Under the pieces are notes generated by a model. It was not told the DNA's origin. It saw only the letters and a list, made by a program, of their open reading frames with translations, and ran no database searches. 12,117 nt of DNA from JBPOFY01 sp049889815 (lineage in GTDB: Bacteria > Verrucomicrobiota > Verrucomicrobiia > Opitutales > Coraliomargaritaceae), in contig JBMHCR010000015.1 of the NCBI GenBank assembly GCA_049889815.1, positions 1 to 12,117 on the forward strand. Reading direction: 5' to 3'. Position 1 is the stretch's first letter. Every line of letters starts with the position of its first letter. This document shows positions 5,373 through 12,117 of this stretch, piece after piece. A program made the position numbers and the translations under genes.

Positions 5373-6893
5373 CTAGTATGACTTTGCGAAAATCACACGC
5401 TTACCAGGTTTACCAGTAAAGACACAGGCTACCTCCTCATCCACTGTGGCATTTGGAATACAACGGACAGTGACTTTATGCTTCTTCGCGATTTGATCTT
5501 CGAGCTCAGAATCGCAACAGAAACCCATCGATGCAAAGCCCCCGTGAATCTCAGGATGGTTGTTATTCTTCGGCGTGAAGAATTCGATAAATTCGTCCTC
5601 GGTTGTGATCTCTCTGGTATGCTCTTTGCGAAACGCTTTCGCCTTCGCGAGGAGACCTGCCTGAATTTCATCAAGAAGGTCGGCGATGCCTGCCACGAAG
5701 TCAGCGCACTGATAACTCTGCTTATCCTTTGGAGCCCGGTCGCGACGACCGACAAATACCGAATCGTTTGCCATATCGCGTGGGCCGACTTCCACGCGAA
5801 GCGGGATGCCCTTTTTGATCCAGCCCCATGCTTTTTCCCCACCGCGCATATCACGGTCGTCAAACTCAACACGCACGCGGCCATCCATGTAATATTGATC
5901 CTTCAACTGCTGCTCCAGCTCGCGGCAATACGCCAAGACTGCTTCACGTGTTTCTTCCTTAGGGGTGACCGGTATGATTACAACATGCGAAGGTGCAATA
6001 CGCGGCGGCAACACCAGCCCGTCATCGTCGGAGTGCGTCATGATCAAGCCACCAACCAAACGGGTAGAGACGCCCCACGAAGTCGTCCACGCAAACGTCT
6101 CTTTGCCCTCGGCACTGAGATAGGTGATGTTGCTGGACTTAGCGAAATTCTGCCCGAGGAAGTGCGAGGTTCCTGCCTGTAAAGCCTTGCGGTCCTGCAT
6201 CATAGCTTCGATCGCAAAGGTGGCATCCGCTCCGGGGAAACGTTCCGCCTCGGTCTTCTCTCCGGTGATAACCGGCACTGCCATAAAGTTTTCGGCAAAG
6301 TCGGCGTAAACATCGAGCATCTTGCGTGTCTCTTCAATCGCCTCATCTTTGGTAGCGTGAACGGTATGTCCTTCTTGCCAAAGGAACTCTGCTGTGCGCA
6401 GAAATAGGCGTGTGCGCATCTCCCAGCGCACGACATTTGCCCACTGGTTGATCAGAAGCGGTAGATCGCGATACGACTGCACCCATTTTGAAAAAAGCTC
6501 ACCAATAATGGTCTCGGAAGTAGGACGCACAATGAGTGGCTCCTCAAGGGCGCCTGCGGGCTGCAACTTGCCGTCCTCATCGGCTTCGAGTCGTGAATGT
6601 GTAACGACGGCACACTCCTTGGCAAAACCTTCAACGTGATCGGCCTCCTTTTGCAGGAAGCTCATGGGGATAAAAAGGGGGAAATAAGCGTTCTTGTGCC
6701 CAGTCTCCTTAAAACGGCGGTCCAGATCTCGCTGGATATTCTCCCAGATCGCATAGCCCCAAGGCTTGATCACCATGCAACCCCGCACGGGCGATGTCTC
6801 CGCGAGATCAGCAGCCTTCACGACTTGTTGATACCATTCCGGGTAGTCTTCTTCGCGGGTGGGAGTGATTGCAGTCTTTGCCTGTTTTGCCAT
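5373..6893 (-). CDS. proS: Prolyl-tRNA synthetase, archaeal/eukaryote type
   Basis: 506 residues; charges tRNA-Pro with proline in the cytoplasm. It belongs to the shorter archaeal/eukaryote-like class: it lacks the large editing insertion of E. coli-type ProS and ends in the characteristic C-terminal domain terminating in Tyr506. Class II motifs are present: motif 1 region from GCMVIKPWGYAIWENI (38-53) to FPLFIP (71-76), the RPTSE loop at 123-127, motif 2 RWEMRTRLFLRTAEFLWQEGH (156-176) and motif 3 GVSTRLVGGLIMTHSDDDGLVLPPRIAP (274-301), followed by an anticodon-binding domain starting near 303. In the C-terminal zinc region, Cys459/460, Cys478 and Cys490 remain but two usual ligand positions are Leu and Thr, as in many bacterial members. 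A TTG at 6908 is an alternative start, with a GA-rich stretch about 10 bases upstream; the ATG was preferred. It lies 58 bp downstream of a small membrane protein gene. Confidence 0.96.
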   Translation of the reverse strand: MAKQAKTAITPTREEDYPEWYQQVVKAADLAETSPVRGCMVIKPWGYAIWENIQRDLDRRFKETGHKNAYFPLFIPMSFLQKEADHVEGFAKECAVVTHSRLEADEDGKLQPAGALEEPLIVRPTSETIIGELFSKWVQSYRDLPLLINQWANVVRWEMRTRLFLRTAEFLWQEGHTVHATKDEAIEETRKMLDVYADFAENFMAVPVITGEKTEAERFPGADATFAIEAMMQDRKALQAGTSHFLGQNFAKSSNITYLSAEGKETFAWTTSWGVSTRLVGGLIMTHSDDDGLVLPPRIAPSHVVIIPVTPKEETREAVLAYCRELEQQLKDQYYMDGRVRVEFDDRDMRGGEKAWGWIKKGIPLRVEVGPRDMANDSVFVGRRDRAPKDKQSYQCADFVAGIADLLDEIQAGLLAKAKAFRKEHTREITTEDEFIEFFTPKNNNHPEIHGGFASMGFCCDSELEDQIAKKHKVTVRCIPNATVDEEVACVFTGKPGKRVIFAKSY

Positions 6894-6951
6894 AAGACGA
6901 GCAAGCAAATCCGTGCTGCCCCCCTCTGCAATGCCAAACTTACGTTACCTC

Positions 6952-7203
6952 TCAGCTGTTGGGACGGTCCTCACCAAGCCAGTTACTCTTAACAAAATCG
7001 ATCAACGGATCCAAAACGCCTGGAGCGAAGGTCTCCAACAAAAAGCCCACTGCAACCCCTAAGACCGAGGCGATCAGGATCAGCTTTCCAGCACTCTTTA
7101 AAAACTTCAATAAGATCACGAGCGCAACGATCGCGATGATCCAAACAACGATATTGCCCGACAAAAGTAACTCCTTTAGCACTTCCATTGACCAAATGGT
7201 CAT
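6952..7203 (-). CDS. Small membrane protein with two helices, unknown function
   Basis: 83 residues from the ATG at 7203, which has the clearest Shine-Dalgarno-like sequence in the window (AGGT, about 6 bases upstream). A TTG at 7224 would add seven residues but lies upstream of that site. Two hydrophobic segments lie at about 18-35 and 39-56, joined by a short basic turn (KFLKSAGK), which forms a tight helical hairpin. The tail is mixed (FAPGVLDPLIDFVKS) and ends in polar residues. I do not recognise a family. It sits between serS and proS on the same strand (63 and 58 bp gaps), so it is probably co-transcribed with the two synthetases. That placement does not show a role in translation. Confidence 0.7.
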   Translation of the reverse strand: MTIWSMEVLKELLLSGNIVVWIIAIVALVILLKFLKSAGKLILIASVLGVAVGFLLETFAPGVLDPLIDFVKSNWLGEDRPNS

Positions 7204-7234
7204 TGCATTACCTAGAGAACGCAAGCCTTAGGTT

Positions 7235-7249
7235 CCGTTTAACGAACGG
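7235..7249 (-). other. Small hairpin between serS and the membrane protein gene
   Basis: CCGTT (7235-7239) and AACGG (7245-7249) form a five-pair stem with a five-base loop, just upstream of the Shine-Dalgarno of the small membrane protein gene. No T run follows on the minus strand, so it is not a typical terminator. It may be fortuitous, or a stability or processing element. Confidence 0.25.
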
Positions 7250-7266
7250 CGGCCCCGCACAAAGGA

Positions 7267-8538
7267 TTACTTAAACTCGCCGATAGTTTCCTGGTTCATC
7301 CACTGCTGCAGACAAGCTGGAACCTGAACGCGCCCATCTTCCTGAAGGTTATTTTCCAGAATCGCCGCGAGCACACGTGGCACTGCCAATCCAGAGCCAT
7401 TCAGCGTATGAGCAGTCACAGGCTTTCCATCCTTATCACGGTAGCGTATGCCTGCACGGCGCGCCTGGAAATCGGTAAAGTTACTGCAGCTGGACACCTC
7501 CAACCAGCGTTTCTGACCCGCAGCGAAGACCTCAAGGTCATATTGCTTCGCGTGCGGAAAACCAATATCTCCTGTGCACATACGAAGCACGCGGTAAGGC
7601 AAATCGAGTTTCTGCAAGGTCGACTCCACGTTCTCGCGGAGCTTCTCAAGCTCATCCATACTACACTCGGCGCGCGTCCATTTGACCAGTTCAACCTTAT
7701 CAAACTGATGCAGGCGATTCAGACCGCGCACGTGCGCACCCCAGCTACCCGCTTCACGACGGAAACAAGGTGTGTAGGCACAGCGATAAATCGGCAGGTC
7801 ATTTGGATCGAGGATTTCGTCGCGGTAAAAATTAGTAACCGGCACTTCAGCCGTCGGGATCAGATACAAGCCCTCATTCTCGTCGACATACATTTGCCCC
7901 TCTTTGTCGGGCAACTGGCCGGTGGCAGTGGCACTTTCGGCGTTCACAACGATGGGAGGTAGCACCTCTTCATAGCCATTGAGACGCGCTTCTTCTAAAA
8001 AGAAGTTTACCAGCGCCCTGACCATTCGCGCCATTTCGCCAACGTAGAAAGGGAACCCTGCTCCGGCAGTCTTCACACCACGAGCAAAATCGATTCGGGA
8101 TTCAAACCATGGGATATCGAAATGCGGAAGCGCATACGGAAACTCGGCATCCGCATCACCCCACGTGGAAGCAACGACATTCTCATCCTCGCCCTTTCCG
8201 ATCGGTACGGATGGATCCGGTAGGTTTGGGATCGCGAGAAATGCTTCCTGAAAAGCCTCGCCTGCAGCCTTAGACTCTGCGTCCAACTCCTTAGCCTTAG
8301 CTGCGATCGCTTTCATTTCCTGAACCTTGGCGATGAATTCAGGCGATCCTTTTGGCAATGCCGCCATCTCTTTATTGGCCGCCTTCTGCTCAGATCGAGC
8401 TAGCTCGGCCTCAGTAATCTTGGCGCGGCGTGCAGCATCCAATTCCAAGACCGCATCGATGTCGGTCTTGAATTTTTTGTTAGCAATGGCAGCACGAACA
8501 AAATCTGGCTGCTCGCGAAGGAGCTTAATATCGATCAT
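7267..8538 (-). CDS. serS: Seryl-tRNA synthetase
   Basis: 423 residues, normal length; charges tRNA-Ser (and tRNA-Sec where present) with serine. Residues about 30-100 form the Ala/Glu/Lys-rich antiparallel coiled coil that grips the long variable arm of tRNA-Ser. The class II core follows: TAEVPVTN at 229-236, motif 2 CFRREAGSWGAHVRGLNRLHQFDKVE at 258-283, the EVSSCSNFTDFQARRAGIRYR stretch at 347-367 and motif 3 TLNGSGLAVPRVLAAILENN at 378-397. It is complete and looks functional. The ATG at 8538 follows a pyrimidine-rich stretch with no Shine-Dalgarno. It is the first of the cluster serS, small membrane protein, proS, and lies 69 bp downstream of the helicase gene. A TTGACT at 8579-8574 could be a -35 but has no good -10 partner. 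Confidence 0.97.
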   Translation of the reverse strand: MIDIKLLREQPDFVRAAIANKKFKTDIDAVLELDAARRAKITEAELARSEQKAANKEMAALPKGSPEFIAKVQEMKAIAAKAKELDAESKAAGEAFQEAFLAIPNLPDPSVPIGKGEDENVVASTWGDADAEFPYALPHFDIPWFESRIDFARGVKTAGAGFPFYVGEMARMVRALVNFFLEEARLNGYEEVLPPIVVNAESATATGQLPDKEGQMYVDENEGLYLIPTAEVPVTNFYRDEILDPNDLPIYRCAYTPCFRREAGSWGAHVRGLNRLHQFDKVELVKWTRAECSMDELEKLRENVESTLQKLDLPYRVLRMCTGDIGFPHAKQYDLEVFAAGQKRWLEVSSCSNFTDFQARRAGIRYRDKDGKPVTAHTLNGSGLAVPRVLAAILENNLQEDGRVQVPACLQQWMNQETIGEFK

Positions 8539-8607
8539 TTGAGAGAGAATTCAGAAGACAGAAGCATGGGCGCAGTCAAGTCTGGAACCGAAACAAGCTT
8601 GTCTTCC

Positions 8608-11600
8608 TTAGCTTTCCAATAAGAAATCGAGATCGCTTCGGGTGAGCTTGGCCGAAGCTGACTTCCCCCCCGGCTCTTCGACCAGTTGACGAAACAATTC
8701 AGCTTTGCGAGCCTTTAACTGAAGCATCCGCGCCTCAATGGTATGCTGCATAATGAGGCGTTGCACGAACACCGAGCGTGTTTGCCCGATGCGGTGTGCA
8801 CGGTCACTGGCTTGATTCTCGACCGCTGGATTCCACCATGGGTCGAGGTGAAATACGTAGTTAGCGCGTGTTAGGTTCAGGCCAACACCACCCGTTTTTA
8901 AACTGATAAAAAAGAATGCAGGACCATCGCTACTCTGAAACTTTTCAACCAATTGTTTGCGCTGAGAAACCGGCGTGCTGCCATCCATTCGAAGATAAGG
9001 AATGCTCCGCTCCTCGGCAATTGCCTGCATCTGATCGAGCCCACCAATGAACTGACTGAATACCAAGGCAGCGTGGCCCTCAGCCTGCAGTTCTTCCAAC
9101 TTATCTGCCATATGGCTAAACTTCGGTGCTGGCTCGGGCATCGACTTACCTAACAATTCCGGACTCACACACACCTGACGGAGTCGCAGTATCGCAGCAA
9201 GTGCAACAATACCTGCCTGCTGCTCTGGACGATCCTCGTAGGCCGCTGATACTTCCTTGCGTACTTCAGAAACCGTTCGTGTGTAGATTTCTTTTTGAAT
9301 CGGAGACATCTCAAGAAACAATTCATGTTCCTCCTTCTTGGGTAGCTCCTTGAGGATTTTCTCCTTCGTGCGACGCAATACAAAAGGTGTCGCACGGCGC
9401 AGGGTTTTTTGCGGTTCTTTGCGATAGCGCTCCTTAAAGTCCTTCAACTGCCCAAAGATACCTGGCACCGTCGCAGTAAGCACCGAATAATACTCAGAAA
9501 CATTATTCTCAACCGGCGTGCCGGTTAAGCACAGCGTGAACCGCCGATTCAAACGCGAGGCTGCCTTCGTTCGAGCAGTAGAGACATTCTTCAGGTTATG
9601 AGCTTCATCAAATACGAGAATATCAAATTCATGGGCCGCCATCGTCTTGGCCTCGATTCGCACACGATCGTAAGTTGTTAGGACAATTTGCGCCTCCTGC
9701 AGTGCTTGCTGCCACTTCGACGGGGTCAGGCAATCTGCCACCTTAAGATGCGGCGCAAAGCGCGCGAATTCGTCCAACCAATTAAACACCAAGCTAGGCG
9801 GTACCACTATTAAGACTGAAGCTAGGCCCTCATCGCGCTGTTCAGCCTGGGCGAAACGATGCCCTAAAAATGCAATCGTCTGCACGGTTTTACCAAGACC
9901 CATATCATCGGCCAAACATGCACCAAATCGGTGTTGATACATAAACTCGATCCATGCGCAGCCATCTTTTTGGTAGGGACGCAAGTCCGCCTGCAATTTC
10001 TTCGGAACAGGAAACTCTGGGAGCTCACTAAATCGACTTAGGCTCTGAAAGACTGCTTCCACTTCATCGGGCAACTCAACCTTCACACCACGATTCCTAA
10101 GTGCGATCCAGTCCAATATCTCCAATCGAGAAATCTGCAAACCACCCTTGGGGGTCAAGTGCTCCTCTCCTCTATCAGGACCTCCACGTTGTAGGATCTC
10201 AGCAATCATCTGCAGCCCATCGGACGCACCTTCACCGACTTCCGGCATAATAAGGCTTCCATCATCTGCTTCCAAAAATAGCTGGCCCCGTATCAGACGC
10301 TTCCACTCTGCTTGAGTGATGGTCCGATCGCCGCAGGTGATCGACGGATGGAGTTCGAACCAATCAATATCCTTACCCGCTCCAGCATGGCGACCCTGAA
10401 GGTTGATCGCCAGAGGAGCCGAGCGAATCGCCTGGTCATTGAAACGCACTCTTACACCCAAAGCAGCACAGACAGAAACCAAACGCTGAAGCGCACCATC
10501 GTCATTATCATGACGCGACAACTGGAGCCGCCCTTCTGCTAGACCCTTAATATCATCGCGAGAAATCGCGTCATACATACTAAAAAGCAGCATCGCGATT
10601 TTGCTCAAATGAAGTGGGCAACTCAGCCAGCGCGCCCGTTTCTCATCTATCACCAATCTAGGCGCATCAACGCGGCTACCACCGAGAAAAGATAACATCT
10701 GATCTACAATATGGCGCACCACCATCCCATACTCATCACCCAGTAACTCAGGGAAATCAGCGGCTAAAGCGTGCAAGTCTACAGGCTCAGCAGTCTCATT
10801 TATGGATAAAACCCGTCTCAACAGGTCTATGAGCGCACGCACACGGCGTTTCGCAGAAAACAGACTGCCATAAGCGCCACTCAATACAGTCCCCACCAGT
10901 GATTCCTGAAAACTCTGTAAGTCTAACTTTAAGGAACCAGAAACTACCGATATATCGAACTCCAAGGACTCACGCTCACCCGCGGCATTTTCTACCGCAT
11001 GCAAGTCCAATTCCACCTTAACTGCTTTGGCGTCGGTGGCTTTTGGCTTCAAGCTCTCACCATCGACTGAAAAAGCATACACACCTTTCTCAGACATCAT
11101 CGCAGGGAAGGATCGGCGGAAGGCCGAGTCATTAAAGCTCTCACCATCGACGGAGTGCGTTAAGCGCCCCTGATGCTCTGGAAGCGTCGTCGGATCGTCT
11201 TTAATTGAATGCACACGACCATTCGCAAGTATCACAAATCGGCTATTTGGAATCATGCAGTAGGGCTCCAGGGAACTGCCTTTAGTGTCCTTGAACTCAA
11301 TACGTCGAGTCACCGCCTCGTCAGAATAATCATAGATCACTCTCATTTGGCAGGCTTGCTTGCGCAATTCCAGAGCCACCGACTCACCACTCACGCCTAA
11401 CATGACGGGTATACTGGCTGCCTTTGCTTTCGACAAAAAATCAGTAAAATTCTTGTCGATATCACCGAGAGAAAACTCACGAGCCACCGAAAACCCATAG
11501 TTATTCGGCAAGCTAACACCAACCGAGCGCAAAAAATCATGTGGGACCTCACCATGAATCTCAAAATCGAGATTTCCAAATTCCCGCACCTCATTCAGCC

Positions 11601-12057
11601 ACAACTCGGTGAGTGTTTCCGTTCCCCCATTGCCATCATCCGCAGACGCCCCGCCGACATCACGATAGCCGAGCTGACGACGCAAATCCTGAGCGTAATC
11701 AGAAGGCATCTCAAAGTTTCCGACACTCTTACCTTGAACCGCCAAAAAAGCCCCAGAGAGCGCCGCGATTACATGTTTGCAAGCACCATAGGTCGACCAA
11801 TCCGAACAATCGCAACCATGCTCCAATTCGCCTGAGCGTATCGCGAGCCAGACATCGTAAGGGTTGAATCGCTTTCCCTGAACCGACGCATTGATTCGAT
11901 TGCAAGTAGTATCCCACTCAAGCCCCTCAACCGCGAAATTACGGTAATAAGCCAAACCACGTTCAATAAACTGACGATTACCGATATAATACAACTCTCC
12001 TATATCGAGTTGCTCAAAGCCTTCCAGTCCCTGTAGTCTATTTTTCGTAGTCGTCAT
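8608..12057 (-). CDS. SNF2-family helicase with N-terminal SWIM zinc finger
   Basis: 1149 residues. Residues about 80-97 are a SWIM finger (Cys82, Cys84, Cys93, His95, CxCx8CxH), a predicted DNA- or protein-binding module. Residues about 110-680 have no domain I can name; they are typical of bacterial SNF2/Rad54-like proteins with a long variable N-terminus. The ATPase starts near 690 (LRPYQKDGCAWI). Motif I is DDMGLGKT (717-724), motif II DEAH (817-820), motif III LTGTP (844-848). In the second RecA lobe are VFSQF (999-1003), GGVGLNLT (1056-1063) and SDRAHRIGQ (1084-1092). All key residues are present, so it should be an active double-stranded DNA translocase that remodels protein-DNA complexes; the target is unknown. 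A TTG at 12081 could add eight residues; the ATG at 12057 is preferred. It may continue into serS. Confidence 0.94.
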   Translation of the reverse strand: MTTTKNRLQGLEGFEQLDIGELYYIGNRQFIERGLAYYRNFAVEGLEWDTTCNRINASVQGKRFNPYDVWLAIRSGELEHGCDCSDWSTYGACKHVIAALSGAFLAVQGKSVGNFEMPSDYAQDLRRQLGYRDVGGASADDGNGGTETLTELWLNEVREFGNLDFEIHGEVPHDFLRSVGVSLPNNYGFSVAREFSLGDIDKNFTDFLSKAKAASIPVMLGVSGESVALELRKQACQMRVIYDYSDEAVTRRIEFKDTKGSSLEPYCMIPNSRFVILANGRVHSIKDDPTTLPEHQGRLTHSVDGESFNDSAFRRSFPAMMSEKGVYAFSVDGESLKPKATDAKAVKVELDLHAVENAAGERESLEFDISVVSGSLKLDLQSFQESLVGTVLSGAYGSLFSAKRRVRALIDLLRRVLSINETAEPVDLHALAADFPELLGDEYGMVVRHIVDQMLSFLGGSRVDAPRLVIDEKRARWLSCPLHLSKIAMLLFSMYDAISRDDIKGLAEGRLQLSRHDNDDGALQRLVSVCAALGVRVRFNDQAIRSAPLAINLQGRHAGAGKDIDWFELHPSITCGDRTITQAEWKRLIRGQLFLEADDGSLIMPEVGEGASDGLQMIAEILQRGGPDRGEEHLTPKGGLQISRLEILDWIALRNRGVKVELPDEVEAVFQSLSRFSELPEFPVPKKLQADLRPYQKDGCAWIEFMYQHRFGACLADDMGLGKTVQTIAFLGHRFAQAEQRDEGLASVLIVVPPSLVFNWLDEFARFAPHLKVADCLTPSKWQQALQEAQIVLTTYDRVRIEAKTMAAHEFDILVFDEAHNLKNVSTARTKAASRLNRRFTLCLTGTPVENNVSEYYSVLTATVPGIFGQLKDFKERYRKEPQKTLRRATPFVLRRTKEKILKELPKKEEHELFLEMSPIQKEIYTRTVSEVRKEVSAAYEDRPEQQAGIVALAAILRLRQVCVSPELLGKSMPEPAPKFSHMADKLEELQAEGHAALVFSQFIGGLDQMQAIAEERSIPYLRMDGSTPVSQRKQLVEKFQSSDGPAFFFISLKTGGVGLNLTRANYVFHLDPWWNPAVENQASDRAHRIGQTRSVFVQRLIMQHTIEARMLQLKARKAELFRQLVEEPGGKSASAKLTRSDLDFLLES

Positions 12058-12117
12058 CGCAATCCGCGACACAAAACCCAAAAGCCAAAAAATGACGAGC
12101 TATAAATGGATCATTCA

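Noticed and set aside
5478..6182. 234-codon open frame on the plus strand opposite proS
   Set aside because: It lies antisense within an intact prolyl-tRNA synthetase, with no start signal or recognisable motif.
8551..8579. TTGACT upstream of serS as a possible promoter
   Set aside because: The hexamer at 17-base spacing (TTCTGA) is a poor -10 element and no better one lies nearby.
8593..8602. Perfect palindrome ACAAGCTTGT just after the helicase stop
   Set aside because: With no loop and no T run it cannot be a normal terminator, and ten-base palindromes occur by chance; an operator is possible but unsupported.
12092..12117. Plus-strand ATG at 12092 that could start a divergent gene
   Set aside because: Only eight complete codons are inside the window, with no Shine-Dalgarno; too little to call.

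Overview
The window reads as ordinary bacterial chromosome: closely spaced housekeeping genes on both strands and about 50% GC by eye. No insertion sequence, phage gene, CRISPR array or integrase is visible. The organism cannot be named securely. A marine Gram-negative bacterium of the Verrucomicrobiota (Opitutae-like) is my best guess. It rests on the mixture of protein types, the archaeal/eukaryote-type prolyl-tRNA synthetase without an editing insertion, and the near absence of Shine-Dalgarno sequences before the start codons; none of these is decisive.

Layout from left to right. A tRNA-Arg(CCG) on the minus strand is cut by the left edge (1-64). Divergent from it is a secreted Cys/Lys-rich repeat protein (217-612, +) with a strong terminator hairpin. 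Immediately after this hairpin lies a YkgJ-type cysteine-cluster protein (667-981, +). It converges, with 4 bp between stops, on a DUF4202 protein (986-1567, -), which lies downstream of dihydrolipoyl dehydrogenase (lpd, 1679-3076, -). A divergent intergenic region carries a good lpd promoter. To its right is a plus-strand run: a DUF493/YbeD-like protein (3218-3484), peptide methionine sulfoxide reductase MsrA (3549-4076) and a membrane-anchored protein of the DNA/RNA non-specific endonuclease family (4104-5147) whose catalytic motif is replaced. A 225-bp gap (5148-5372) contains short overlapping reading frames that look like a decayed gene or a repeat.

The right half is all minus strand. 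In transcription order it holds a 1149-residue SWIM/SNF2 helicase (12057-8608), seryl-tRNA synthetase (8538-7267), a two-helix small membrane protein (7203-6952) and prolyl-tRNA synthetase (6893-5373). Spacings of about 60-70 bp allow co-transcription, so the two synthetases probably share a transcript.

Functionally, the window combines translation (tRNA-Arg, SerRS, ProRS), central carbon metabolism (E3 of 2-oxoacid dehydrogenases), protein repair (MsrA) and a chromatin-remodeller-like ATPase. The items most worth a second look are the apparently dead, membrane-tethered NUC-family protein, the CGxKC tandem-repeat secreted protein next to a Cys-cluster protein, and the cryptic coding-like gap at 5172-5357. 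I found no clear new multi-gene defence or biosynthetic system.
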